Source of the DNA: Lutibacter sp.
GTDB taxonomy: Bacteria; Bacteroidota; Bacteroidia; Flavobacteriales; Flavobacteriaceae
DNA length: 64,000 bases
Reading direction: 5' to 3'
Assembly: GCA_030694935.1 (NCBI GenBank)
Contig: JAUYUA010000053.1
Coordinates: forward strand, 1 to 64,000
This document shows, in pieces, positions 27,576-38,171 of this stretch (position 1 is the stretch's first letter; every line of letters begins with the position of its first letter). A model generated the notes under the pieces. It was not told the origin of the DNA. It did no database searches and saw only the letters and a program-made list of their open reading frames with translations. The position numbers and the translations under genes are program-made.

Positions 27576-29258
27576 ATGAAAAAATATTTAACTTTATTAC
27601 TGTTAGTGACAATTTTTATGGGCTGTTCTGAATCAAAACAAAATAAAAATGATGAATTGGCCGCTTTAAACGGCGCTAAAAAACCATTTCTTTGGGAAAG
27701 CGCAAACATTTATTTTTTGCTCACCGACCGATTTTACAATGCGGATACTTTAAACGACATCAATTTTAACCGTACAAAACCAACAGCGAAAATGCGCGGA
27801 TTTGAAGGCGGAGACATTAAAGGAATCACCAAAAAAATTGAAGAAGGCTATTTTACCGATTTGGGAATCAACGCCATTTGGTTTACGCCAATTGTGGAAC
27901 AAATTCACGATGCTGTTGATGAAGGAACAGGTTTAACCTATGCTTTTCACGGTTATTGGGCAAAAGACTGGACCGCTTTGGATCCAAATTTCGGCACCAT
28001 GGAAGATTTGAAAAATATGGTGGAACTTGCCCATAAAAAAGGCATCAGGATTGTGCTTGACGGTGTTATAAACCATACCGGACCCGTAACTGCCATTGAT
28101 GTGGTTTGGCCATCAGACTGGGTGAGAACCGGTCCGCAATGCGATTATCAAACTTATGAATCTACCACCGCCTGTACTTTGGTTAAAAACCTTCCGGATA
28201 TAAAAACAGAAAGCAACGAAAGTGTTGAAATTCCGAAGCATTTGGCAGATAAATGGAAAGCGGAGGGAAGATACGACCAGGAAATGAAAGAATTGGATGA
28301 TTTTTTCAAAAGAACCGGCTATCCGAAAGCCCCAAAATATTACATCATAAAATGGCTGACAGATTATATTACCGAATTCGGGATTGATGGTTACAGAGCT
28401 GATACCGTAAAACATACCGAAGAAAGTGTGTGGGGCGAGTTTAAAAAGGAATGCAACTATGCTTTCAATTTATGGAAAGAAAACAATGCCGACAAAGTGT
28501 TGGATGCCAATGATTTTTATTTGGTGGGCGAAGTTTATAATTATAACATTTCCAGCGGACAAACATTTGAATTTAGCGACAAAAAAGTGAACTATTTTGA
28601 GAACGGGTTTAACAGTTTGATCAATTTTGAATTCAAATGGAATGCCGCGCAACTGCCTTCTTATGAAGCGCTTTTTTCAAAATACAACACCATTTTACAC
28701 AATGATTTAAAGGGATTTGGCGTTTTAAACTACATCAGTTCACACGATGATGGAGCGCCATTCGACAAAGAAAGAACAAAAACTTTTGAATCGGCCACCA
28801 AATTATTGTTATGCCCGGGCACCTCCCAAGTGTTTTACGGCGATGAATCGGCCCGTACATTAATAATTGAGGGCACCGAAGGCGATGCCACGTTGCGTTC
28901 CAATATGAACTGGAACGACATAAAAAATAATAGTCAAACCAAAGAGATTTTGGCACATTGGCAAAAGTTGGGAAAATTTAGAAATAACCATCTTTCAGTG
29001 GGTACAGGAATCCATAAAATGATCAGTGAGCAACCTTATGTTTTTCAAAGAACCTATTCAAAAGGAGATTTTAAGGATGCGGTGGTTGTTGGATTGGATT
29101 TAAAAATAGGTGAAAAACAACTGAATGTGGGCGCTGAATTTGCTGAAGGCACTGTTATGGTTGATGCTTATTCAAACACAGAAGTTGTGGTTAAAAATGG
29201 AATGGTGAATTTAAATACGCCATTTTCCATCGTTTTATTAGAAAAGAAAAATCAATAA
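27576..29258 (+). CDS. GH13 alpha-amylase-family lipoprotein
   Basis: 560 residues. Lipobox FMGC gives lipidation at C17. The barrel starts NIYFLLTDRFYNADTLND. The substrate-side loop has GGDIKGITKKI and AFHGYWAKDWTALDPNFGT. GH13 regions are DGVINHTG, GYRADTVKHT with nucleophile D276, VGEVYNY with acid E319, and SSHDDGAPF with D391. It differs clearly from the other GH13 proteins of the operon, so it probably covers another chain length or linkage. The location is probably periplasmic face of a membrane. It is 3 bp upstream of the next GH13 gene, within one transcript. Confidence 0.9.
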   Translation: MKKYLTLLLLVTIFMGCSESKQNKNDELAALNGAKKPFLWESANIYFLLTDRFYNADTLNDINFNRTKPTAKMRGFEGGDIKGITKKIEEGYFTDLGINAIWFTPIVEQIHDAVDEGTGLTYAFHGYWAKDWTALDPNFGTMEDLKNMVELAHKKGIRIVLDGVINHTGPVTAIDVVWPSDWVRTGPQCDYQTYESTTACTLVKNLPDIKTESNESVEIPKHLADKWKAEGRYDQEMKELDDFFKRTGYPKAPKYYIIKWLTDYITEFGIDGYRADTVKHTEESVWGEFKKECNYAFNLWKENNADKVLDANDFYLVGEVYNYNISSGQTFEFSDKKVNYFENGFNSLINFEFKWNAAQLPSYEALFSKYNTILHNDLKGFGVLNYISSHDDGAPFDKERTKTFESATKLLLCPGTSQVFYGDESARTLIIEGTEGDATLRSNMNWNDIKNNSQTKEILAHWQKLGKFRNNHLSVGTGIHKMISEQPYVFQRTYSKGDFKDAVVVGLDLKIGEKQLNVGAEFAEGTVMVDAYSNTEVVVKNGMVNLNTPFSIVLLEKKNQ

Positions 29259-29261
29259 AAA

Positions 29262-31139
29262 ATGAAAAAAGTTTTATATAGTCTATTAATAATTGTTTTG
29301 GCAGTTTTTATCAATTGCAGTCCAAAAAATAAAGAGCAGGAATTAGTGGTGAAAAATAAAGAACAAAAGAAAGTCGTTTATCAGGTGTTTACCCGTTTAT
29401 TTGGAAATACAAACACCACAAACAAGCCGTGGGGAACCATTGAAGAGAATGGCGTAGGAAAGTTTAATGATTTTACGGATACGGCACTTCAGGAAATAAA
29501 AGATCTGGGCGTTACGCATATTTGGTACACCGGTGTTTTGCACCACGCCACAATTACTGATTACACAAAATATGGCATCGCAAATGATGATCCCGATGTG
29601 GTAAAAGGCAGGGCAGGTTCTCCTTATGCCATCAAGGATTATTACAATGTTAATCCAGATTTGGCAGTAGACCCAGCCAAGCGTTTGGAAGAATTTGAAT
29701 CATTGATTGCCCGCACACATCGTTTGGGAATGAAAGTATTGATTGATATTGTGCCCAATCATATTGCGCGTGGCTATCACGGACTTACGAATCCGAAAGG
29801 CGTGAGCGATTTTGGTGCAAACGACAATAAAAATGTGGAATATGAAAGAAATAATAATTTCTATTACATTCCTGGACAGGATTTTATGGTGCCAAAATGG
29901 CAAAATAATTACAAACCTTTAAGTGGTGAAAATCATCCGCTTTCCGATGGTAAATTTGATGAGAAACCGGCAAAATGGACAGGAAATGGATCGCGTTTGG
30001 TGCAACCTGATGCAAATGACTGGTACGAAACCGTTAAAATAAACTACGGAATTAAACCTGATGGCAGCAAAGATTTTGAAGAATTGCCTGCAGAATATGC
30101 CACCAAAGACTATAAAGCGCATTTTGCTTTTTGGGAAGGCAAAGATGTTCCCGACTCTTGGAAGAAATTTAAGGATATCACCTTATATTGGGTTGATAAA
30201 GGCGTTGACGGATTCCGTTATGATATGGCCGAAATGGTTCCCGTAGAATTTTGGAGTTATATGAATGCTGCCATTAAAATGAAAAATCCGGATGCTTTTA
30301 TTTTGGCGGAAGTTTACAATCCTGACCAATATCGAGATTATATTCGTCTTGGAAAAATGGATTATTTATATGATAAAGTTGCATTGTATGACACCATTAA
30401 AAATATTGTTCAAGGTCGCGGACTAACCGATAATTTGCCTAAAATTCAAAGTGATTTGGCCGATATTGAACACAATATGTTGCATTTTTTAGAGAATCAT
30501 GACGAACAGCGTATTGCAAGCAGCGGTTTTGCGGGTGCTGCAGCATTGGGAAAACCGGCAATGGTGGTTTCTGCAACCATAAGCACGGCGCCTACAATGG
30601 TTTATTTCGGACAGGAAGTTGGTGAGCCGGGTAATGAAAATGCAGGTTTCGGAACACCAACACGCACCTCAATTTTTGATTATATAGGCGTACCAAATCA
30701 TCAGAAATGGATGAATAACGGGAAATTTGACGGAGGCCAATTAACTGTTGAACAAAAAGAACTTCGTGATTTTTATAAGCGATTGCTGAATTTCACCTTA
30801 AAAAGTGATGCTTTAATGGGTAATTATCAGGAAATTCACAGTTTCAACAGAGCGCAATTAAATAATTATAACCATCGTTTATTTTCTTTTGTAAGATGGT
30901 CAAATGATGAAAAGTTGATTATTATTTCCAATTTTGACGCTAAAGAAAGTTATGAGCTGGAATTGAAATTGCCAAAAGAAATTATAGTAGCGTGGAATTT
31001 AAAAGCGGCTCAATATCATTTAATTGACCAATTGTACGGAACGCAAAAGGCTGATTTAAAAATTGAAAATGGCGAAGGCACCATCAAATTTAAACTTGGT
31101 CCTTTAGCTTCATATATTTTTAAAGTTCAAGAAAATTAG
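29262..31139 (+). CDS. GH13 alpha-amylase-family lipoprotein, last gene of the locus
   Basis: 625 residues. Lipobox INC places lipidation at C19. The barrel starts VVYQVFTRLFGNTNTTNKPW, with a GH13 region I DIVPNHIARGYHG, region II GFRYDMAEM with nucleophile D321, region III AEVYNP with acid E350, and region IV ENHDEQR with D414. FGQEVGEPGNENAGF resembles enzymes that rearrange or hydrolyse maltodextrins. An insertion of about 100 residues between regions I and II (about 180-290) may form an extra B-domain. A strong hairpin about 95 bp downstream closes the transcript. Confidence 0.9.
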   Translation: MKKVLYSLLIIVLAVFINCSPKNKEQELVVKNKEQKKVVYQVFTRLFGNTNTTNKPWGTIEENGVGKFNDFTDTALQEIKDLGVTHIWYTGVLHHATITDYTKYGIANDDPDVVKGRAGSPYAIKDYYNVNPDLAVDPAKRLEEFESLIARTHRLGMKVLIDIVPNHIARGYHGLTNPKGVSDFGANDNKNVEYERNNNFYYIPGQDFMVPKWQNNYKPLSGENHPLSDGKFDEKPAKWTGNGSRLVQPDANDWYETVKINYGIKPDGSKDFEELPAEYATKDYKAHFAFWEGKDVPDSWKKFKDITLYWVDKGVDGFRYDMAEMVPVEFWSYMNAAIKMKNPDAFILAEVYNPDQYRDYIRLGKMDYLYDKVALYDTIKNIVQGRGLTDNLPKIQSDLADIEHNMLHFLENHDEQRIASSGFAGAAALGKPAMVVSATISTAPTMVYFGQEVGEPGNENAGFGTPTRTSIFDYIGVPNHQKWMNNGKFDGGQLTVEQKELRDFYKRLLNFTLKSDALMGNYQEIHSFNRAQLNNYNHRLFSFVRWSNDEKLIIISNFDAKESYELELKLPKEIIVAWNLKAAQYHLIDQLYGTQKADLKIENGEGTIKFKLGPLASYIFKVQEN

Positions 31140-31231
31140 GTGTATTCCATTTTATGGATTAAACAGTTTTGGAAGCAAAGTTCACAAACAAAATCAACCA
31201 TAAAATTTAACGAAAAACACCTAACAATTAA

Positions 31232-31270
31232 AGCAAGATAAGGAGTTTATTTTAAACTCCTTATCTTGCT
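31232..31270 (+). terminator. Perfect 18-bp-stem hairpin ending the alpha-glucan locus
   Basis: AGCAAGATAAGGAGTTTA (31232-31249) and its exact complement (31253-31270) enclose a 3-nt TTT loop. The hairpin follows the last GH13 gene and precedes the pfkA promoter. The downstream T-run is weak (GTTT), so an RNA-end-stabilising role is also possible. Confidence 0.65.
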
Positions 31271-31311
31271 GTTTACAACGAAATCGTTTTAGTGAATATT
31301 ATGCGGTTTCG

Positions 31312-31342
31312 TTGGCGGAAAATGCATTTAAAAGTAACTTTG
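31312..31342 (+). promoter_or_regulatory. Promoter of pfkA
   Basis: TTG (31312-31314), a 20-bp spacer and TAACTTTG (31335-31342) match the Bacteroidota consensus. Transcription would start near 31349, about 12 bp before the ATG at 31361. This rules out the upstream in-frame start at 31292. The same TGTAACTTTGCAC-like context recurs at higB (49183-49190). Confidence 0.6.
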
Positions 31343-31360
31343 CACTATATTTTTTTACCC

Positions 31361-32347
31361 ATGAATGAACCCATAAAAAAGATAGCAGTTTTAACGTCGG
31401 GAGGCGATGCGCCTGGAATGAATGCTGCAATTAGAGCTGTTGTAAGAGCCTGCACTTATTATAGAATTGAGTGTGTTGGCGTTTACAGAGGTTATCAAGG
31501 TTTGATTGAAGGCGATTTTGAATTGCTTTCCGCGCGCCACGTAAGCAATATTATCAACAAAGGAGGCACTATTTTAAAATCTGCACGATCAAACGAGTTT
31601 AGAACGGTTGAGGGAAGAGTAAAGGCACATAACAGTTTAAAGGAAGCCGGTATCGGCGCTTTGATTGTCATTGGCGGAGACGGAACTTTTACAGGAGGCC
31701 TAAGATTTATTGAAGAGTTTAACTTTCCGATTGTTGGAATTCCAGGCACTATCGACAATGATATTTACGGAACAGACAATACGATTGGATATGACACTGC
31801 GCTAAACACGGTTGTGGAAGCGATTGATAAAATTCGCGATACCGCAAGTTCCCATAACCGATTGTTTTTTATTGAAGTGATGGGACGTGATGCAGGGTTT
31901 ATCGCATTAAATTCAGGAATTGGAGCCGGTGCCGAGGAAATTTTGATACCCGAAAAGGATTTGGGATTGGACAGGTTGGTGGAGTCTCTTAAAAACAGTA
32001 AAGAAAAAGGAAAAACAAGCAGTATTATTGTGGTTTCCGAAGGCGATAAAATAGGCAAAAGCGTATTTGAATTGGCTGATTATATCAACGAAAATTTCCC
32101 TTTTTACGACATCAGGGTTTCTGTTTTAGGACATATGCAGCGAGGCGGTTCGCCAAGTTGTTTTGACCGGGTTTTGGCAAGCAGGTTAGGTGTTGCGGCA
32201 GTAGAAGCTTTATTGGACAGGTCAACCGGTATTATGGTTGGTGTCACAAACAATCAAGTAACTAAAGTCGATTTGGATAAAGCCATAAAAATGAATAACG
32301 ATATTAGCCTTGAACTGCTTAAAGTTGCAGAAATAACTTCAATATAA
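31361..32347 (+). CDS. pfkA: ATP-dependent 6-phosphofructokinase
   Basis: 328 residues from ATG 31361. The N-terminus VLTSGGDAPGMNAAIRAVV holds the ATP-binding glycines, GGDGTFTG (about 104-111) the second nucleotide motif, and PGTIDNDIYGTD (about 126-137) the fructose-6-phosphate site with the catalytic Asp. DTASSHNR and VLGHMQRGGSPS complete the classical PfkA set. GGDGT (rather than GGDDS) indicates ATP rather than pyrophosphate use. It forms a glycolytic cluster with gapA and a sugar-kinase-like gene, directly after the maltose locus that feeds glucose-6-phosphate into this pathway. The longer frame from 31292 is rejected because the promoter lies inside it. Confidence 0.96.
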   Translation: MNEPIKKIAVLTSGGDAPGMNAAIRAVVRACTYYRIECVGVYRGYQGLIEGDFELLSARHVSNIINKGGTILKSARSNEFRTVEGRVKAHNSLKEAGIGALIVIGGDGTFTGGLRFIEEFNFPIVGIPGTIDNDIYGTDNTIGYDTALNTVVEAIDKIRDTASSHNRLFFIEVMGRDAGFIALNSGIGAGAEEILIPEKDLGLDRLVESLKNSKEKGKTSSIIVVSEGDKIGKSVFELADYINENFPFYDIRVSVLGHMQRGGSPSCFDRVLASRLGVAAVEALLDRSTGIMVGVTNNQVTKVDLDKAIKMNNDISLELLKVAEITSI

Positions 32348-32386
32348 AATCAATAAAAAAATTAATATAAATTAAAAAAATAATAG

Positions 32387-33394
<1,008 letters not shown>

Positions 33395-33421
33395 GAAATT
33401 AACCGTTTAAAAAATAAAAAA

Positions 33422-34279
33422 ATGATTCTAATAGCAGATGGAGGTTCAACAAAGGCCGACTGGATTTTACTGGATAAAGAAGGAAATCAGGTGTTTAAAA
33501 CAAGAACCGAAGGATTAAATCCGGAGATCTTGTCTGCCGATTTACTAAAAGCCCGAATTCAGGCCAATGAGGAAATCACCAGTCACAAAGACAAAGTGAC
33601 TGAGGTTTATTTTTACGGTGCCGGATGCGGAACAGAGAGATTGACATCGCTTTTGAAATCTATATTTGAATCATTTTTTAAAAATGCTGAAATTGTTGTT
33701 AAAGAAGATACTTTTGCGGCCGTTTATGCAGTAACCACAAAACCTGGCATTGTTTGTATTTTGGGAACAGGATCAAACAGTTGTTATTTTGACGGAAAAA
33801 ACGTGGATGTAAGGGTGGCTTCATTGGGCTATATCTTAATGGATGAAGCCAGCGGCAATTATTTCGGCAAAAAATTAATACGGGATTATTATTACGATAA
33901 AATGCCAAAAACGATTGCAAAACTGTTTGAAGCGCAATTCGATTTGGATGCCGATGTCATTAAAAGAAATATTTATAAAGAACAAAATCCGAATGCTTAT
34001 TTGGCTCATTTTGCCGAATTCATTTTTAAAAACGAACGCACGCCTTATTTTAATAAAGTGTTGCAAAAGGGCATTAAGGAATTTTTTGTCAACAGAATAT
34101 TGCCTTATCAGGAATCAGCCAATGTCCCTATTCATTTTGTAGGTTCAATCGCCTTCTTTTCCCAAGATATTATCAATGATGTCGCAAGATATTTTATGGT
34201 TGATATTGGTAAAATTATCAGGCGTCCAATTGATGGTTTAATTGAATATCACAGAGAAAAAATAAAACAAGTGAGATGA
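33422..34279 (+). CDS. BadF/BadG/BcrA/BcrD-type ATPase (N-acetylglucosamine kinase-like)
   Basis: 285 residues of the ASKHA kinase fold. The phosphate-1 loop is ILIADGGSTKADWILL (residues 2-17), and GIVCILGTGSNSCYFDGKNV (about 108-127) gives the phosphate-2 region. VGSIAFFSQDI (about 240-250) is near the adenosine loop. Members of this family in Bacteroidota are commonly annotated as N-acetylglucosamine kinases; glucose or glucosamine phosphorylation is also possible. Placement right after pfkA and gapA supports a hexose-kinase-like role, and maltose breakdown leaves free glucose that needs phosphorylation. The substrate is inference. The stop codon is followed immediately by a 143-bp repeat element. 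Confidence 0.8.
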   Translation: MILIADGGSTKADWILLDKEGNQVFKTRTEGLNPEILSADLLKARIQANEEITSHKDKVTEVYFYGAGCGTERLTSLLKSIFESFFKNAEIVVKEDTFAAVYAVTTKPGIVCILGTGSNSCYFDGKNVDVRVASLGYILMDEASGNYFGKKLIRDYYYDKMPKTIAKLFEAQFDLDADVIKRNIYKEQNPNAYLAHFAEFIFKNERTPYFNKVLQKGIKEFFVNRILPYQESANVPIHFVGSIAFFSQDIINDVARYFMVDIGKIIRRPIDGLIEYHREKIKQVR

Positions 34280-34422
34280 TTGCTAAATTCCCTAACTATT
34301 TTCACCACTCTTTTTCCTTTCTGCTTCGTTAAAATTTTTAATCTTAGCTATGGCTATGCTTGCAAATTTTGCCTATCAAAAAGAAAAAATAGCATCAAAA
34401 ATTTAGTTAGTTAATTTAACAA
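34280..34422. mobile_element. 143-bp MITE-like element, copy 1
   Basis: This AT-rich element begins right after the stop codon of the kinase-like gene and ends 8 bp before the murF stop. Its ends form an imperfect inverted repeat: TTGCTAAATTCCCTAACTA on the left against TTGTTAAATTAACTAACTA on the other strand at the right, with three mismatches. A second copy of the same length lies at 37649-37791 with only about seven differences. There is no coding frame. Such short non-coding elements with terminal repeats are typical of MITEs, but no transposase source is visible here. Confidence 0.75.
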
Positions 34423-34430
34423 TCACCACA

Positions 34431-35690
34431 TTAAAGAAGGTCTAACAACCTTTCTAAAGCCATACCACGAGATCCTTTGATAAGAATTGTGGCATTGTTA
34501 ATGTTTGAATAATTAATTGAATTTTTGAAAGATTCAAAACTTTCAGAAACAAAGGCATTTTTTGCACCTGTTGCGGAAAATGCTTTTCCTATTAAAAAAA
34601 CCTTCGAAAAGTGATAGGAAGCCACCAAATTGGCGATCTTTTCATGTTCTGCCATGCTGTCTTTTCCCAACTCAAACATATCGCCTAAAAACACCACTTT
34701 ATTTTCATCCTTTAATTGGGCGAAATTTTCGAGCGCTGCCTGCATACTGCTCGGATTTGCATTATAGGCATCCAAAATTATTTTATTGCTGCCTTTTTGA
34801 ATGAGTTGCGAACGGTTATTTGCCGGGATATAATTTTCAATGGCCATTTTAATGTCGGTTTCAGGAACATTAAAATGATCGCCAACAGCAACGGCAACGG
34901 CAATATTGTTGTAATTGTACTTTCCGATGAGGTTGCTTTCAATCATTGTGTTTTTGAATTGCACTTTTACGAACGGATTGGCATCCATAAATTTAACGAC
35001 AGTGTTGTTAAATTCAATGGCATTGATGCCTGCCGACTGTTTTACCTGCAGTTCGTCATCGGTATTTATAAAAACTGTTTTGTTATTCACTCTTAAAAAA
35101 TCATACAATTCCGATTTTCCTTTAACAACGCCTTCAAAACTTCCAAATCCTTCTAAATGTGCTTTGCCAAAATTGGTGATTAAACCAAAATCGGGTTCGG
35201 CAATTTTGCATAAAAATGCAATTTCTTTTAAATGGTTTGCGCCCATTTCAACAATGCCTATTTCTGTTTTTGGCGTCATGGATAACAGCGTAAGCGGCAC
35301 GCCAATATGGTTGTTTAAATTGCCTGTGGTTGCTGCAGTGAGATATTTTTTGGACAAAACAGCATTGATCAATTCTTTGGTGGTGGTTTTTCCGTTGCTT
35401 CCCGTTAGTGAAATAATAGGAATGGTAAGTTGTTTTCTATGAAAATTTGCCAGTTTTTGAAGGGTTTCTAAAACATTTTCCACCAAAATGACATTGGGGC
35501 TGGTTTTGGATTTTTCATCATCAATAACTACATAATTTGATCCGCTTTTTAGCGCTTCTTCAGCAAATTCATTTCCATTGAAATTATCGCCTTTAAGACA
35601 AAAAAACATGCTGCCTTTTCTTATTTTACGCGTGTCGGTATCCACTAAATAAGATTGGCTGTATAACTGATATAATTGTGCAATATTCAT
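34431..35690 (-). CDS. murF: UDP-N-acetylmuramoyl-tripeptide--D-alanyl-D-alanine ligase
   Basis: 419 residues from the ATG at 35690. The longer frame to 35714 is rejected because it runs into the upstream terminator hairpin. The Mur ligase P-loop is ISLTGSNGKTTTKELINAVL (about 93-112). GIVEMGANHLKEI and TNFGKAHLEGFGS are typical of MurF, as is ILDAYNANPSSMQAALENFA near residue 310. The enzyme adds D-Ala-D-Ala to the peptidoglycan precursor. The gene lies downstream of gldJ in the same orientation, a pairing also common in other Flavobacteriia, but a terminator separates them here. Confidence 0.96.
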   Translation of the reverse strand: MNIAQLYQLYSQSYLVDTDTRKIRKGSMFFCLKGDNFNGNEFAEEALKSGSNYVVIDDEKSKTSPNVILVENVLETLQKLANFHRKQLTIPIISLTGSNGKTTTKELINAVLSKKYLTAATTGNLNNHIGVPLTLLSMTPKTEIGIVEMGANHLKEIAFLCKIAEPDFGLITNFGKAHLEGFGSFEGVVKGKSELYDFLRVNNKTVFINTDDELQVKQSAGINAIEFNNTVVKFMDANPFVKVQFKNTMIESNLIGKYNYNNIAVAVAVGDHFNVPETDIKMAIENYIPANNRSQLIQKGSNKIILDAYNANPSSMQAALENFAQLKDENKVVFLGDMFELGKDSMAEHEKIANLVASYHFSKVFLIGKAFSATGAKNAFVSESFESFKNSINYSNINNATILIKGSRGMALERLLDLL

Positions 35691-35701
35691 GTATAATCTA
35701 T

Positions 35702-35732
35702 AAAAAAGCCTCACTGAATTTCAGTGAGGCTT
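35702..35732 (-). terminator. Intrinsic terminator after gldJ
   Basis: On the minus strand AAGCCTCACTGAA and TTCAGTGAGGCTT (35706-35732) form a 13-bp stem followed by TTTTTTA. It lies 22 bp after the gldJ stop and about 12 bp before the murF ATG. murF therefore needs read-through or a start site inside or after the hairpin. Confidence 0.8.
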
Positions 35733-35753
35733 GGGTTTATCTTAAAAATAGTT

Positions 35754-37460
35754 TTAATACCTAACTTTGGTTGTTGTCGGTTTTCTTTTTTTATAGGTCA
35801 TTGGACCAATTCTGTCAGATGCGCATCTAAAACCAATATAGTTGGTTGCCATATATTCCGGCAAATGTCTGCGTTGCGATGGATCTAGCCAATATTCCAT
35901 ATCTTTCCATGAACCGCCTTTGTAAACACGCGATATATCGCTTATCAAAGTGGTTCTTTTTTCAATATCATATTCTTGCATCAATAAGCCGCTTTCACCA
36001 ATAACCCGAGGTTTAATAGGTGAATTGTACATACGGGGCTTGGTTTCTAACTCGTCCTCATTTTTATTGTACATTTTTGTTGAAGACAAATCACCATCTT
36101 TTACATCAACATTATATGCTTTTTCATAATTATTTCTCATATAAGCATCACGCTTGGTAATTGGCTGGTATTTAACGCTTCCAGGCAATTCTTTTGGCAC
36201 TATTCTGCCATTGTCTAAGGTGTCATATTGAACAGAAAGGTCATTTGCAATCACAACATTTCCTTCGGCATCAATCATTTTCTTTGTAAAAATATTTCCC
36301 CTGAAATAGTTGAAGTCATTTGCTTCATTATCAATGATTGGTCGGTAAACATCCGCAACCCATTCCGCAGCATTGCCAGACATATCGTACAAACCAAAAG
36401 CGTTAGGGTCGTAGGATTTAACTTGAATGGTAATATCCGCGCCATCATTGCTCCACCCCGGAACACCACTGTAATCTCCTTTTCCTTGTTTAAAGTTGGC
36501 CAATTGGTCTCCTTTATATTTTTTCGATTTGTTACGCGTATATTTTCCTTTCCAGGCGTATTTTTTTCTTCCACGTGTATTGTTGTATTCACGGTCTTCA
36601 ACAACCGCTTTTGCGGCGTATTCCCATTCAACTTCGGTAGGAAGCCTAAATCTTGAACTTAATATTCCGTCAGAAACTTTTACCTGTCTGCCCGTAAAAG
36701 AACCTCTTGATGGTTTTGCTTCTCCTTTTTTAAGTTGTTTATTGGCTGGCAATCCTTTTTTATAGATGGAAGAATCTCCGCCAAAAAGCGTGTATGGATT
36801 GTTTAAATAGGTATCTGTATTAAAATTGTTTTGTCCCCTAACTTCTAATGAATCCAATCGAAAAAGTGGTTTTAAAATACCCTTGTCCATCAATATTTTT
36901 TCATTCACCCTGTCGGTTCTCCATTTACAATATTGCGTTGCCTGAATCCAGCTAACACCAATTACCGGATAATCGGCATAACCAGGATGTCTTAAATAAT
37001 TTTCAGTCAATTGTTCATTGAATCCCAAAACATCGCGCCAAACTAAAGTGTCGGGAACAGCAGCTGTATAAATATGTTCGTAGTTTGGGTCGCCAGGAGG
37101 AAAAACCCTTTCCATCCAATCTAAATAAAAGATATATTCAGAATTGGTTACTTCGGTTTCATCCATATAAAATGAACGAACTTGCTGCTGAACAGGCGTT
37201 GTATTCCAGTCAAATAACACATCATCCTGCACGTGTCCCATCGTAAAAGAACCGCCTTCAATTAAAACCATTCCCGGAGGCGCTTCCTGTCCTTTATATT
37301 TTGTGTCTCCCGCAAAACCACCAGCTTTCTTGTCTTTTGAACTCCAACCGGTAAGTGATACGTTATTTCTTGGATTTCTATTATGGCAACTCACAAAGAA
37401 AACAACAGTAATAGTTAACAAAATTAACTTAGAAATGTTATTTAGATTTTTCAAGTTCAT
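35754..37460 (-). CDS. gldJ: GldJ-like gliding motility / type IX secretion lipoprotein
   Basis: 568 residues. Lipobox FVSC gives lipidation at C25. The body is a formylglycine-generating-enzyme/sulfatase-modifying-factor fold: PPGMVLIEGGSFTMG (about 61-75), YMDETEVTNSEYIFYLDWM, RLPTEVEWEYAAKA and GLYDMSGNAAEWVADVYRP. The end has YKGGSWKDMEYWLDPSQRRH and ATNYIGFRCA. GldJ is a lipoprotein required for gliding and type IX secretion, related to GldK but with its own long insert. Adjacency to murF and porV fits the order known from Flavobacterium. It is divergent from porV across 812 bp without the usual porU gene. Confidence 0.9.
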   Translation of the reverse strand: MNLKNLNNISKLILLTITVVFFVSCHNRNPRNNVSLTGWSSKDKKAGGFAGDTKYKGQEAPPGMVLIEGGSFTMGHVQDDVLFDWNTTPVQQQVRSFYMDETEVTNSEYIFYLDWMERVFPPGDPNYEHIYTAAVPDTLVWRDVLGFNEQLTENYLRHPGYADYPVIGVSWIQATQYCKWRTDRVNEKILMDKGILKPLFRLDSLEVRGQNNFNTDTYLNNPYTLFGGDSSIYKKGLPANKQLKKGEAKPSRGSFTGRQVKVSDGILSSRFRLPTEVEWEYAAKAVVEDREYNNTRGRKKYAWKGKYTRNKSKKYKGDQLANFKQGKGDYSGVPGWSNDGADITIQVKSYDPNAFGLYDMSGNAAEWVADVYRPIIDNEANDFNYFRGNIFTKKMIDAEGNVVIANDLSVQYDTLDNGRIVPKELPGSVKYQPITKRDAYMRNNYEKAYNVDVKDGDLSSTKMYNKNEDELETKPRMYNSPIKPRVIGESGLLMQEYDIEKRTTLISDISRVYKGGSWKDMEYWLDPSQRRHLPEYMATNYIGFRCASDRIGPMTYKKRKPTTTKVRY

Positions 37461-37648
37461 TTCAAATTAGTTAGGGTTATATTTTCCCGCAATTTACATT
37501 AAATTAATTTTTTTGCAAGAAATAATATTAATAATTATTTGCTACGCTTTTACTAACGACAGTTTTCAATCTTTAGTATGCTAAATGTTATAATATATTT
37601 CAATGATACAGCTATTTTTTTAATGAAGTACCTTGTCTAGTGTAGTAA

Positions 37649-37791
37649 TTACTAAATTCCCTAACTATTTTCACCACTCTTTTCCCTTTCTGCTTCGTTA
37701 AAATTTTTAACCGTAGCTATGGCTATGCTTGCAAATTTTGCCTATCACAAAGAAAAAATAGCAGCAAAAATTTAGTTAGCTAATTTAACAA
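37649..37791. mobile_element. 143-bp MITE-like element, copy 2
   Basis: Same length and orientation as copy 1 at 34280-34422, differing at about seven positions. The ends are TTACTAAATTCCCTAACTA and, on the other strand, TTGTTAAATTAGCTAACTA. The core contains GCTTCGTTAAAATTTTTAA and AGCTATGGCTATGCTTGC in both copies. The two copies bracket the murF-gldJ segment as direct repeats. Confidence 0.75.
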
Positions 37792-38163
37792 TTAGCTCAC
37801 TAGCGTAATTTTTTTCATATTTCTTGCTGGCAAAATTACTATAATTTACAGGAATTTATCATTTTTTCGACAATCATTATAATTTATCGGCAAAAAATAC
37901 CAATCGTTATGGTCAATTAAAACTTGTTTTACAAGAAAAACGCACCTATTTTTATGTGATAAAAATCTAAAAATCAATAAGATAAAAATTTAAATACATT
38001 TAAAAAAACCAAGTTTAGGGATAGTGGGGTTCCTTAATGAAATATGATTGCAATTTGTGCTGTTTTAAATTAGGTGAAGCCCACAATAATATGATTAAAC
38101 AAACGTTTTTTCTGTGAAGTTAATGGTATAGAAATTTAAATATTTTGAGATAAAACAAAAAAG

Positions 38164-38171
38164 TATTTTTG
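38164..38171 (+). promoter_or_regulatory. Possible -7 box for porV
   Basis: TATTTTTG fits TAnnTTTG, with TTTG 16 bp upstream (38144-38147), slightly short spacing. It would give a leader of about 95 nt before porV. Confidence 0.35.

Noticed and set aside
31292-31360. N-terminal extension of pfkA
   Set aside because: A TTG-N20-TAACTTTG promoter lies within it and the conserved PfkA N-terminus starts at 31361.
34280-34422. Small RNA or tRNA-like gene
   Set aside because: No cloverleaf or known RNA motif; the second copy and terminal inverted repeats argue for a repeat element.
35691-35714. N-terminal extension of murF
   Set aside because: It overlaps the T-run and stem of the gldJ terminator; the conserved start MNIAQLYQLY begins at 35690.
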